Assembly (NCBI GenBank): GCA_031255955.1
Contig: JAIRRO010000024.1
Span: forward strand, 1 to 8,788
Origin: Oscillospiraceae bacterium
GTDB taxonomy: Bacteria; Bacillota; Clostridia; Oscillospirales; Oscillospiraceae
Direction: 5' to 3'
DNA length: 8,788 nucleotides
Position numbers and translations under genes: made by a program
Shown: positions 1 to 6,486 of the stretch, piece after piece
How the letters are laid out: the number at the start of each line of letters is the position of its first letter
Position numbering within the stretch: the stretch's first letter is position 1
The notes under the pieces: model-generated
Told to the model about the DNA's origin: nothing
What the model saw: only the letters and a program-made list of their open reading frames with translations
Databases searched by the model: none

Positions 1-1619
1 CCTCGCCCGCCGAATTGTCCTTCGTACTCACCTATCGCTATCGCCCGGAGCGCCGCGACACGTGGAACATCACCTCGCCGTGGGGCGTATTCCCCGCCGA
101 CCGCGACGGCTTAGAGATGTTTGCGCGCTTTGGCGGTCAAAGCGTGAAGGATTACGCCGCCGCGAACGGCATTGACCTGACAAAGCCCGATCTGCCGGCG
201 CAGGAGGGCTATGGCTCGCCGATGTATATCGAGCTGACAGACCCCGAAAGCGGCGACCTGCTTGACGCGTATACGCTCGGCGAGAGCGAGGATCTCTTTG
301 ATTTCTATGGAAAAATCACGGTGCGCCTAACCGTGCCGCACAACGTGAAAACGCTGCAAATCACAGGCAGGCTCGGCGCGGATTATGAAGGAGATACGCG
401 TTACGGCGAGGCTGCGCTCACACCCCTCGGCGCCCTGCCGGACGATTACATCGCGCCGAAGCCGAACCCGCGCGAGGCGCTGCGCCGCCGCCTTATCGAG
501 GTGGCGGACTCCACCGCGATACTGTACGGCGTTCAAAACTTTCCGTATGAAAAGGGCGGATATATCAAAGGCACAAGCGATGTATATGACCTTGTGGGCA
601 GGCAGCCCGCGGTTTTCGGATTGGACAGCCTGTCGCTGATTGGTATGGAGGGCGCGTCACGCGGATCTGAGCGCGAGGCGAAGGCAGCCGCGCCGTCGTA
701 TGACGCCCGCGAATGTGTCCGCCGCTCGGCAGAGCTTACCATATCGCTGTGGCGGCAGGGCGTTATCCCCACGCTGTCCTGCCATATGAGCGACCCCGCC
801 ATGGTGTATGACCACTTTACGGACGGCAAAACAGAATTAAAGCTGCCGGATGGCGGCTGGAGCTTTTACGGCTATGGCTATGACAACAGCTGCAAGGCGG
901 CGATTGACCCCGCGGACGGCAGGGCGCGCTCACCGCACAAGCCGATGCTGCGTCTTTGCAACGGCGAGGCGGGCGTTACGGAGGTGTTTAACGCCTATCT
1001 CGATATAATCGCGGAGTATTGCCTGCTGCTGCAAAACGCGGGCGTTCCCCTGCTGCTGCGTCCGTTTCATGAGAACAGCGGCGATTGGTTCTGGTGGGGC
1101 AATTCCGGCTGCGAAACAGCGGAAGGGGCATATGACCCCGCGATGTTCCATAAGGTCTGGCGGTATTGGCATGATTATTTTGACCGCCGCGGCGTCACAA
1201 ACTGCCTGTGGGTGTACTCCCCGAACGGTCCCGATTTTGACGACACCTCAAAGCTCGGCACGGAGGCATATCGCCCGTATATCGCGACATATCCCGGGGA
1301 CGACTACGTGGATGTCTGCGCGTTCGACGACTACACCACGGACAAAGCTGTGCTTGAGGCGGACGTTGCCTACATCACGAAATTTGCCGCCGGGCACGGA
1401 AAAATCGCCGCCGCCAGCGAGGTTACGGGCAGCCCGACAGACCCCGCCATCACAGAGCTGGAATTCTCAACGCTCACCGGCACGCGGCTTTCTTATATGC
1501 TGCAATGGACCCCGCCGAGCTTCGCGCCGTTTTTGGTGTCGCCGACGCGGGCAAATTCCGCCGCCGCGAGAACGTTTATCAATTGGCTAAACAGCAAGGA
1601 CGTGCTTTTGGCGCAATAA
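1..1619 (+). CDS. Glycoside hydrolase family 26 (beta-mannanase-type), 5'-truncated by window edge
   Basis: This is the 3' part of a GH26 retaining glycosidase, most likely an endo-beta-1,4-mannanase; other GH26 members act on mixed-link glucan or beta-1,3-xylan, so the substrate is inferred. The frame is open to the left edge, and the first in-frame start (TTG at 15) has no ribosome binding site and falls in a beta-strand, so the true start and any signal peptide lie upstream. Numbering from that TTG, residues 1-140 look like an accessory beta-sandwich and about 150-530 form the GH26 barrel. The acid/base Glu353 sits in RPFHENSGDWFWWG (E codon 1071) and the nucleophile Glu469 in AASEVTG (codon 1419). 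Other family blocks are PAVFGLDS, TLSCHMSDP, LWVYSPNGP and YPGDDYVDVCAFDDY. The catalytic domain looks complete and active. It ends with TAA, with no clear terminator after it. It is probably transcribed separately from the next gene, which has its own promoter. Confidence 0.9.
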   Translation, partial: SPAELSFVLTYRYRPERRDTWNITSPWGVFPADRDGLEMFARFGGQSVKDYAAANGIDLTKPDLPAQEGYGSPMYIELTDPESGDLLDAYTLGESEDLFDFYGKITVRLTVPHNVKTLQITGRLGADYEGDTRYGEAALTPLGALPDDYIAPKPNPREALRRRLIEVADSTAILYGVQNFPYEKGGYIKGTSDVYDLVGRQPAVFGLDSLSLIGMEGASRGSEREAKAAAPSYDARECVRRSAELTISLWRQGVIPTLSCHMSDPAMVYDHFTDGKTELKLPDGGWSFYGYGYDNSCKAAIDPADGRARSPHKPMLRLCNGEAGVTEVFNAYLDIIAEYCLLLQNAGVPLLLRPFHENSGDWFWWGNSGCETAEGAYDPAMFHKVWRYWHDYFDRRGVTNCLWVYSPNGPDFDDTSKLGTEAYRPYIATYPGDDYVDVCAFDDYTTDKAVLEADVAYITKFAAGHGKIAAASEVTGSPTDPAITELEFSTLTGTRLSYMLQWTPPSFAPFLVSPTRANSAAARTFINWLNSKDVLLAQ

Positions 1620-1634
1620 AAAAGGGGCGGTAGA

Positions 1635-1674
1635 TTGACACCGCGTGCCGTGTATGGTATCCTCAGCGTATAAT
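1635..1674 (+). promoter_or_regulatory. Housekeeping sigma promoter for the transglutaminase-like gene
   Basis: A perfect -35 box TTGACA (1635-1640) is followed after exactly 17 bases by TATCCT (1658-1663). This matches four of six -10 positions and is preceded by an extended -10 TG (1655-1656). The predicted transcription start is near 1670, about 46 bases before the ATG. A second, perfect TATAAT occurs at 1669-1674, but it is 28 bases from TTGACA and has no good -35 box of its own, so it is probably AT-rich leader or an alternative -10 site. Confidence 0.6.
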
Positions 1675-1701
1675 ATTCACAGCAACCCGAACAAAAAACC
1701 G

Positions 1702-1707
1702 AAGGAG
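1702..1707 (+). promoter_or_regulatory. Ribosome binding site of the transglutaminase-like gene
   Basis: AAGGAG lies 8 bases before the ATG at 1716 and fixes that start, which is followed directly by a signal peptide. Confidence 0.8.
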
Positions 1708-1715
1708 CCTGTTAA

Positions 1716-3545
1716 ATGAACAAAGCCGTTATCAAATCAGCAAGCAAAGCGTCCGTTACCCTGCGCGGCGTTTTATCCCTGCTTCTCGCGCTCTGCCTTG
1801 TAATAGGTATGGCGACCGTTGCCTTGGCTGACAGCGGAGGGCACACGGATACAATTAAATTTTCTCACGACCCCCACAACACGGGGAGTCTTGTCGGCGG
1901 CGACGGATATATAGAGGTGACGGGTCTGCCGTCCGACGAGGATTACAGCTACATCCGTATGCTGCTGTTCCGCAGCGGCATCAGCAAGGCTGTCGCCGAT
2001 GAGACCTTCGCCGGCAGCGAGCGTATAAAATTCAGCTTCTCTTTATCCGACGGGGATTATTATTTCGAGATGTATCACAACGCGGACAGATACGGCGAAT
2101 ACGACGCGTTGATGTGGGGCAAGGATTTCCCCGTCAGCATCAAAGGCGGCGTGGCGAGCTTCCCGCTCTCGCCGGTGTATGACAGCAATGTGAGCATATT
2201 CACCCCGAAGCGCGCGGACGCGACGGCTGCCGAATATTATCTGCGTCCGTCAAGATTTATACAAAGTGACGACGCGGAGGTGCGCGCCACGGCGGAGGGC
2301 ATAACGCGCGGCATATCCGGCGATTACGACAAGGCGCGCGCCATTCACGATTGGGTGGCGGGGAATATCTATTACGATTATTCGCTGGCTGACGTCATAC
2401 TCTCCACCGGCGGGGTGACAGTGGCGGATTCATCGGCGACAGAGGTTTTGGCAACAAGGCGCGGCGTGTGTGAAGGCTTTTCAAATCTCACGGCGGCGCT
2501 GCTGCGGGCGGTCGGGATTCCCGCAAAAAAAGTCTCCGGCTTCGCCCTCGGTCTTTCCACAACCGGCGAATGGACGCCCGCGATTTTATCCGGAAGTCGG
2601 CAAACAAACCACGCGTGGAACGAAGCCCTAATCGGCGGCAGATGGGTGATACTCGACACGACCTGGGACAGCGACAACGAATATTATTCCGCCGCGGATA
2701 TGATCTTCGGCGGTATGCGCTATCGCAAATATTTTGACCCCACGATGGAGCTTTTCTCCGCCGACCATATGCTGGCTGACTATTCCGAGGATGTTTTGCG
2801 GGAATTTGTCATAGAGGGCGGCAAGCTGACGGCATACAACGGCATAAAGCCCGATGTTGTCATCCCGGTGGGAGTCAGCTCCATCGGGGCGCGCGCGTTC
2901 GATGATATTACGATTACATCGGTGGCTATTCACGCGGGCGTGGAGCTTATCGAGGGCTTTGCGTTCACATATCACGAAACCTCGCGGGATAACCCGAATA
3001 TGTTCTATATCCACGAGCGAAAGGATTTCACCATCCTCGGCAGCCCCGGCACATACGCCGAGTCTTACGCGAAGGCGCGCGGCATAAAATTCGCTCCGCT
3101 GTTGCTGGCAACGCCGAGCGAAACCTCTTTTATTATGGACGGCAAGGCTGTAAGCGTGCCGGAGGCGTACAGCATTTCGGAAACCAATTATCTGCAGCTG
3201 CGCGGCATTGCGGTGCTTATGAATGGTACGGCGGCGCAGTTTAACGTGTTTTGGGACGGGGAATACGCCGTTATCGAAACGGGCAAACCCTTCACCGGCA
3301 GCGTCACGCCCGCCTCCCTGAAGGAAACCGGCAACCTGACGCCCAGCTCGACGAAATTCAAAATCGACGGCAAGGTGACAACAATCGAAAACGCCTATCT
3401 GATCGACGGCAACACCAATTATCTTCAGCTGCGAGAGGTGGCGGAGCGCCTTATCGGCACAGCCTCGCAGTTTAACGTCTATTGGGACAGCGCCGCGAGC
3501 CGCGCCGTCATCGAGCCCGGAAAGCCATATACCGGCGTAAAATAG
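1716..3545 (+). CDS. Secreted transglutaminase-like protein with LRR_5 segment and two stalk domains
   Basis: This is an exported 609-residue multidomain protein. A basic N-terminus and hydrophobic stretch (residues 17-36), followed by VALA then DS, form a signal peptide with likely cleavage near residue 39. Residues 40-190 are an unrecognised, probably beta-rich region. Residues about 195-325 are a transglutaminase/protease-like core with an intact triad: Cys252 in GVCEG, His299 in NHAWNE and Asp314 in LDTTWD. Such domains cleave or crosslink peptides or act as peptidases; the actual reaction here is unknown. Residues about 365-460 resemble BspA-type leucine-rich repeats (VIPVGVSSIGARAF, then the usual closing FTILGSPGTYAESYAKARG). 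The C-terminus carries two copper-amine-oxidase-N-like stalk domains (about 466-528 and 542-607), common in surface proteins of Clostridia. There is no LPXTG motif or SLH domain, so the anchoring mode is unclear. It has its own promoter and RBS. A cell-envelope or extracellular role is inferred. Confidence 0.88.
   Translation: MNKAVIKSASKASVTLRGVLSLLLALCLVIGMATVALADSGGHTDTIKFSHDPHNTGSLVGGDGYIEVTGLPSDEDYSYIRMLLFRSGISKAVADETFAGSERIKFSFSLSDGDYYFEMYHNADRYGEYDALMWGKDFPVSIKGGVASFPLSPVYDSNVSIFTPKRADATAAEYYLRPSRFIQSDDAEVRATAEGITRGISGDYDKARAIHDWVAGNIYYDYSLADVILSTGGVTVADSSATEVLATRRGVCEGFSNLTAALLRAVGIPAKKVSGFALGLSTTGEWTPAILSGSRQTNHAWNEALIGGRWVILDTTWDSDNEYYSAADMIFGGMRYRKYFDPTMELFSADHMLADYSEDVLREFVIEGGKLTAYNGIKPDVVIPVGVSSIGARAFDDITITSVAIHAGVELIEGFAFTYHETSRDNPNMFYIHERKDFTILGSPGTYAESYAKARGIKFAPLLLATPSETSFIMDGKAVSVPEAYSISETNYLQLRGIAVLMNGTAAQFNVFWDGEYAVIETGKPFTGSVTPASLKETGNLTPSSTKFKIDGKVTTIENAYLIDGNTNYLQLREVAERLIGTASQFNVYWDSAASRAVIEPGKPYTGVK
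3111..3299 (+). repeat. Stalk-domain repeat unit 1 (protein-level repeat)
   Basis: This is the first of two related units of about 63 residues at the C-terminus of the transglutaminase-like protein. Shared landmarks with unit 2 are DGK near the start, then NYLQLR, GTA-QFNV-WD, and the end GKPFTG (GKPYTG in unit 2). The units are diverged at the DNA level, so the duplication is old. Confidence 0.75.
3339..3536 (+). repeat. Stalk-domain repeat unit 2 (protein-level repeat)
   Basis: This is the second unit of about 66 residues, with the NYLQLR, GTASQFNVYWD and GKPYTG landmarks aligned to unit 1. It resembles the copper-amine-oxidase N-terminal-like domain, which in bacterial surface proteins is a structural module and not an oxidase. 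Confidence 0.75.
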
Positions 3546-3547
3546 AT

Positions 3548-3602
3548 TTTACACATTCTTGACACTCCCCCGGCTTCGGATTTGACATTGCCATAGTAAT
3601 AT
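3548..3602 (+). promoter_or_regulatory. Candidate Pho box and promoter of the pst operon
   Basis: TTTACA (3548-3553) and TTGACA (3559-3564) start exactly 11 bases apart with a 5-base spacer, and a further TTGACA lies at 3582-3587 (23 bases on, about two helical turns). Gram-positive PhoP binds direct repeats of TT(A/T/C)ACA with roughly 5-base spacers, located at about -60 to -20. If TAATAT (3597-3602) is the -10 box, transcription would start near 3609 and the repeats would span about -61 to -22, matching that layout. The expected repeat near 3570 is absent. Neither TTGACA has a -10 box at 17 bases, which fits an activator-dependent promoter. PhoP control is inferred from this layout and from the regulator gene in the same operon. 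Confidence 0.55.
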
Positions 3603-3609
3603 GTGGCTG

Positions 3610-3623
3610 CGGCAAAAAAGCCG
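3610..3623 (+). other. Small hairpin in the pstS leader
   Basis: CGGC, six A residues and GCCG form a 4-base-pair stem between the presumed transcription start and the RBS. It is too weak to call a terminator or riboswitch; it may affect mRNA stability or be chance. Confidence 0.25.
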
Positions 3624-3636
3624 ACATAAAAAATCC

Positions 3637-3641
3637 GGAGG
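3637..3641 (+). promoter_or_regulatory. Ribosome binding site that decides the pstS start
   Basis: GGAGG directly abuts the first in-frame ATG (3642), leaving no spacing, but lies 9 bases before the second in-frame ATG (3651). The second ATG is therefore the likely start. Confidence 0.7.
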
Positions 3642-3650
3642 ATGAAAAGG

Positions 3651-4619
3651 ATGTACAGGACAATTAAATCGCGTATTCTCGCGCTCGCGCTGGTTATCGC
3701 GGCGCTCACTGCCGTCGGCTGCGGCGGCAATGGCAACGCGGCGACCTCGCCGGGCGGCGCGCCGTCATCAGACAATGCGGCAACGCCGGCGGGCGATGCA
3801 ACACCCGCGCCCGACGGCGGGAATTCGGACGCCGACACGGACTTTGCGGGCGCCGTAATCGTGGTGTCGCGCGAGGACGGCTCCGGCACGCGAGGCGCGT
3901 TCGTCGAGCTTTTCGGGATTCTCGATGAGAACAAAATCGACCAAACGACGCTTGATGCCGAGATCACAAACAGCACATCCGTGATGATAAGCTCTGTCGC
4001 GGGGAGCGCGGAGGCAATCGGCTACATTTCGCTCGGCTCACTGAGCTCTGCCGTAAAAGCCTTGAAAATCGACGGCGCGGAACCGAGCGTGGCGAGCATC
4101 AAAAACGGCAGCTACGCAATTTCGCGTCCGTTCAATCTGGCGCTGACGACCGAGCTGAGCGCCGCGGCGCAGGATTTTGTGTCGTTCATTATGAGCGCTG
4201 AGGGGCAGAGCGTCATTGAGAGCGGCGGATATATCAAGGCGGACGAGGCAGCCGCGCCATACTCCGGCGGCGGGATTGACGCGGGGCGCGTGGTTATCGC
4301 GGGTTCCTCATCCGTCACGCCGATTATGGACAAGCTGAAGGACGCCTATCTTGCCATAAATCCAAGCGCGCAGCTTGAAATTCAGCAGAGCGATTCCTCC
4401 ACGGGCGTCGCCGCCGCCATCGACGGTATATGCGATATCGGCATGTCCTCCCGCGCGTTAAAGGACAGCGAGCTTGAACGCGGCGTTTATGAGCTGACCA
4501 TCGCGACGGACGGCGTGGCTGTAATCGTCAGCCCGAATAACCCCGTGGACGCCCTGACGCGCGAGCAGGTGCGCGCGATATTCACGGGCGAGATCCAAGA
4601 TTGGGCGCAAATACGATAG
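3651..4619 (+). CDS. pstS: Phosphate-binding lipoprotein PstS, circularly permuted
   Basis: This is the substrate-binding lipoprotein of the high-affinity phosphate ABC importer, 322 residues. A signal peptide ends in a lipobox-like A-V-G-C with Cys24, followed by a Gly/Ala/Pro/Asp-rich linker to about residue 65. The half that is normally C-terminal comes first: VVSREDGSGTR (Arg74, Ser78, Gly79, Thr80 match the phosphate loop), NSTSVM, AIGYISLGSL, the SRPF block and the FIMSAEGQSVI block, to about residue 198. A short linker leads to the normally N-terminal half: AGSSSVTPIM (from about 217), QQSDSSTG (from about 245), CDIGMSSR with Asp262, and AIFTGEIQDW at the very end. The gene stops there, 7 bases before pstC, so no second copy of the first half follows. 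All expected ligand motifs are present but in swapped order. The ATG at 3642 is an alternative start, adding three residues. Family and operon role are certain; affinity is untested. Confidence 0.92.
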   Translation: MYRTIKSRILALALVIAALTAVGCGGNGNAATSPGGAPSSDNAATPAGDATPAPDGGNSDADTDFAGAVIVVSREDGSGTRGAFVELFGILDENKIDQTTLDAEITNSTSVMISSVAGSAEAIGYISLGSLSSAVKALKIDGAEPSVASIKNGSYAISRPFNLALTTELSAAAQDFVSFIMSAEGQSVIESGGYIKADEAAAPYSGGGIDAGRVVIAGSSSVTPIMDKLKDAYLAINPSAQLEIQQSDSSTGVAAAIDGICDIGMSSRALKDSELERGVYELTIATDGVAVIVSPNNPVDALTREQVRAIFTGEIQDWAQIR

Positions 4620-4626
4620 CCGCCGT

Positions 4627-5499
4627 ATGAAAAACAATCGTCCGCGCCGCGTCGCCCTGAAGGAGAGGGCAATGCGCGCCGTGTTCCTCGCGGCGGCGTG
4701 CGTCTGTATGCTTGCCGTTGCCCTGATAACGCTCTTTCTGCTGGCAAACGGCTTGCCCGCCTTCGGAAAAATCGGCGCGCTTAAATTTTTGACGGGTACG
4801 CTTTGGCGTCCCGGCAACGATATTTACGGCGTTGCCCCGATGATTCTCGGCAGCCTGTATGTCACGGCGGGCGCCGTCGCCCTCGGCGCGCCTGTCGGGG
4901 TGCTGACGGGTGTTTATCTCGCGCGGTTTTGTCCGCGTCGGGCGCGCGGGACGCTGAGACAGGCGGTGAATCTTTTATCGGGGATTCCGTCCGTCGTGTA
5001 CGGATTTTTCGGACTGGTGGCGCTCGCGCCGACAATCAGTCGAGTTTTCGGGGGCAGCGGAAGAAATATGCTGACGGCGTCGCTGCTTTTGGGTCTGATG
5101 ATTCTGCCGACGGTGATAAGCGTGACGGAGACCTCCGTCAGCGCTGTGCCGGATAGCTGCTATCAGGGCGCGTTGGCGTTGGGCGCGACGCATGAGCGCG
5201 CCGTGTTCTCCGCCGTGCTGCCCGCCGCGCGCTCCGGCGTGACCACGGGCATTGCCCTCGGCGTCGCGCGGGCGATAGGCGAGGCGACGGCTGTTGTTAT
5301 GGTGGCGGGGAATCAGCCCGCCATGCCGTCCGGCTTGCTGCGCGGACTGCGCACGCTGACGGCGAATATCGTACTGGAAATGGGTTATGCCGCCGATTTA
5401 CATAAGGGCGCGCTGGCGGCGACGGCTGTCACGCTGTTCGTGTTCACACTGGGCGTTAATGTGTTGCTTTCGCTCGGCAGGGGGAGGCGGCGCGTATGA
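4627..5499 (+). CDS. pstC: Phosphate ABC transporter permease PstC
   Basis: This is one of two membrane subunits that form the phosphate channel. The 290 residues show about six hydrophobic segments (near 17-40, 72-98, 115-137, 147-165, 205-235 and 263-285). The EAA-type cytoplasmic loop that docks on the ATPase starts at about residue 181 (GALALGATHERAVF, then LPAARSGV). Other family blocks are GIPSVVYGFFGL, ARAIGEATAVVMVAGN and TLTANIVLEMGYA. The start is uncertain. ATG 4627 follows the pstS stop by 7 bases but has no Shine-Dalgarno site. ATG 4672 has AAGGAG 6 bases upstream and would give a 275-residue protein starting just before TM1. The basic leader encoded from 4627 resembles the cytoplasmic N-terminus of other PstC proteins, so the longer form is kept. 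It overlaps pstA by 4 bases (ATGA), implying coupled translation. Confidence 0.93.
   Translation: MKNNRPRRVALKERAMRAVFLAAACVCMLAVALITLFLLANGLPAFGKIGALKFLTGTLWRPGNDIYGVAPMILGSLYVTAGAVALGAPVGVLTGVYLARFCPRRARGTLRQAVNLLSGIPSVVYGFFGLVALAPTISRVFGGSGRNMLTASLLLGLMILPTVISVTETSVSAVPDSCYQGALALGATHERAVFSAVLPAARSGVTTGIALGVARAIGEATAVVMVAGNQPAMPSGLLRGLRTLTANIVLEMGYAADLHKGALAATAVTLFVFTLGVNVLLSLGRGRRRV
4660..4665 (+). promoter_or_regulatory. Shine-Dalgarno site supporting an alternative pstC start
   Basis: AAGGAG lies 6 bases before the in-frame ATG at 4672. It is the only good ribosome binding site near the pstC start, so translation may begin there and not at 4627. Confidence 0.5.
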
Positions 5500-6461
5500 A
5501 GCAGCTGAATGTCGCAGCACTGCCGTCGCAGCTGCAATCGCCGCCGCAGTCATCGCAATCATCGCAGCAATCGCAGCAGCCGCGCGTTATCGCGCTCGGC
5601 AGCGCGACAGCGCGTACAGCGCCGCGGCTGCAGTCTCGCCGTCCGCGGCGGATGCTCTCCGCGCTGCTGCGGGCGATGGTGACGATAAGCGCTGCGATAA
5701 CGGCGCTTATTATCCTCCTTGTCGTCGGATATATCGTCGCGCAGGGGGTGTCGCATCTCTCCCCGCGCCTGTTTGAGCTGAAATATACAAGCGAAAATGT
5801 GTCTATGACGCCCGCGATTATCGGGACGCTCGCGATGACGGCGCTCGCCCTTGCCATATCAGCCCCGATAGGAATTTTTTCGGCGGTGTATCTTGCGGAA
5901 TACGCGCGGCGCGGCAACCGCCTTGTGCGCGCTGTTCGGCTTGCGGCGGAGACGCTGGCGGGGATACCGTCCATCGTGTACGGTCTGTTCGGGGCGCTGC
6001 TGTTTAACAGGCTGTGGGGATATTCGCTGCTTGCCGGGGCGGCTACGCTTGCCTTGATGCTGCTACCCCTGATTATGCGGACGGCGGAGGAAGCGCTGCT
6101 CGCCGTGCCGGATATGTACAGAGAGGGCGGATTCGGACTCGGCGCGGGACGGCTGCGCGTCGTCTTTTCAATCACCCTGCCGGCGGCGTCGCGCGGCGTG
6201 GTTGCGGGGGTAATTCTTGCCGTCGGACGCGCCGTCGGCGAAACAGCCGCGCTGATATTTACATCGGGAACGGCGCCGGAGCTGCCGCGCAGTCTGCTAT
6301 CCTCCGTGCGAACGCTGTCTGTGCATATGTACGTGCTGTCAAATGAGGGGCTTTTTATCGATCAGGCTTACGCGACGGCGTTTATTCTGCTGCTGCTGAC
6401 AACGGGGATAAACGCGCTGTCCGTTTTTGCCGCAAGACGCGCCGGACGCGCGGGCAAATGA
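5496..6461 (+). CDS. pstA: Phosphate ABC transporter permease PstA with Gln/Ser-rich N-terminal tail
   Basis: This is the second channel subunit of the phosphate importer, 321 residues. The membrane core begins near residue 53 and has about six hydrophobic segments. Family blocks are MTPAIIGTLAMT, GIFSAVYLAEYA, LAGIPSIVYGLFGALLF, the EAA loop from about residue 209 (EGGFGLGAGRLRVVF then LPAASRGV), and AVGRAVGETAALIFTSGTA. GGGGAGG at 5481-5487 sits 8 bases before ATG 5496, which supports this start and hence an unusual tail of about 50 residues. Residues 10-30 of that tail are almost all Gln, Ser and Pro, and residues 30-52 are Arg/Ala-rich. ATG 5652 (residue 53) would remove the tail but lacks a ribosome binding site. 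The start overlaps the pstC stop (ATGA), so the two subunits are probably made in equal amounts. Confidence 0.92.
   Translation: MKQLNVAALPSQLQSPPQSSQSSQQSQQPRVIALGSATARTAPRLQSRRPRRMLSALLRAMVTISAAITALIILLVVGYIVAQGVSHLSPRLFELKYTSENVSMTPAIIGTLAMTALALAISAPIGIFSAVYLAEYARRGNRLVRAVRLAAETLAGIPSIVYGLFGALLFNRLWGYSLLAGAATLALMLLPLIMRTAEEALLAVPDMYREGGFGLGAGRLRVVFSITLPAASRGVVAGVILAVGRAVGETAALIFTSGTAPELPRSLLSSVRTLSVHMYVLSNEGLFIDQAYATAFILLLLTTGINALSVFAARRAGRAGK
5520..5585 (+). repeat. Low-complexity CAG/TCG/TCA tract in the pstA 5' end
   Basis: Imperfect repeats of cagtcatcgcaatcatcg type encode mostly Gln and Ser. Such simple tracts can gain or lose units by slippage. Changes of whole codons would alter only the cytoplasmic tail of PstA, whereas other changes would shift the frame. 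Confidence 0.6.
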
Positions 6462-6476
6462 AGCTGTGTGTGAAAC

Positions 6477-6482
6477 GGAGAG
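6477..6482 (+). promoter_or_regulatory. Ribosome binding site that decides the pstB start
   Basis: GGAGAG lies 4 bases before ATG 6487 (6 bases from GGAG). The earlier in-frame ATG at 6427 lies inside pstA with no site. The later ATGs at 6505 and 6547 lack good sites. Confidence 0.6.
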
Positions 6483-6486
6483 AAAA

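Noticed and set aside
15..17. TTG as the start of the GH26 gene
   Set aside because: There is no ribosome binding site before it, the frame is open to the left edge, and the residues upstream (SPAE) run into the beta-strand, so the gene is partial.
1069..1590. 173-codon plus-strand frame inside the GH26 gene
   Set aside because: It is out of frame with the catalytic domain and rich in Arg, Pro and Thr, as expected for a shifted reading of GC-rich coding DNA.
1627..1644. Inverted repeat GCGGT/ACCGC as a terminator after the GH26 gene
   Set aside because: The stem is only 5 base pairs with no T tract, and it overlaps the -35 box of the next gene. It might be an operator, but nothing supports that.
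3565..3581. CCG/CGG mini-hairpin (CCGGCTTCGG) as a terminator of the transglutaminase-like gene
   Set aside because: The stem is three base pairs without a run of T. No intrinsic terminator is visible in this gap.
3651..4619. PstS as a frameshifted or truncated pseudogene
   Set aside because: Both lobes are complete in one uninterrupted frame with signal peptide and stop codon. Only their order differs from normal.
4458..4817. Minus-strand open frame across the pstS-pstC junction
   Set aside because: It overlaps two well-supported genes, has a biased composition and has no plausible ribosome binding site or family match.
5456..6175. 239-codon minus-strand open frame across pstA
   Set aside because: It is the antisense shadow of a GC-rich gene. 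Its product is low-complexity (Cys/Asp and Arg/Ser-rich) and resembles no family, while the plus strand encodes a clear PstA.
6427..6486. Upstream extension of pstB into pstA
   Set aside because: The ATG at 6427 lies within the pstA coding region and lacks a ribosome binding site. GGAGAG before 6487 explains the start better.
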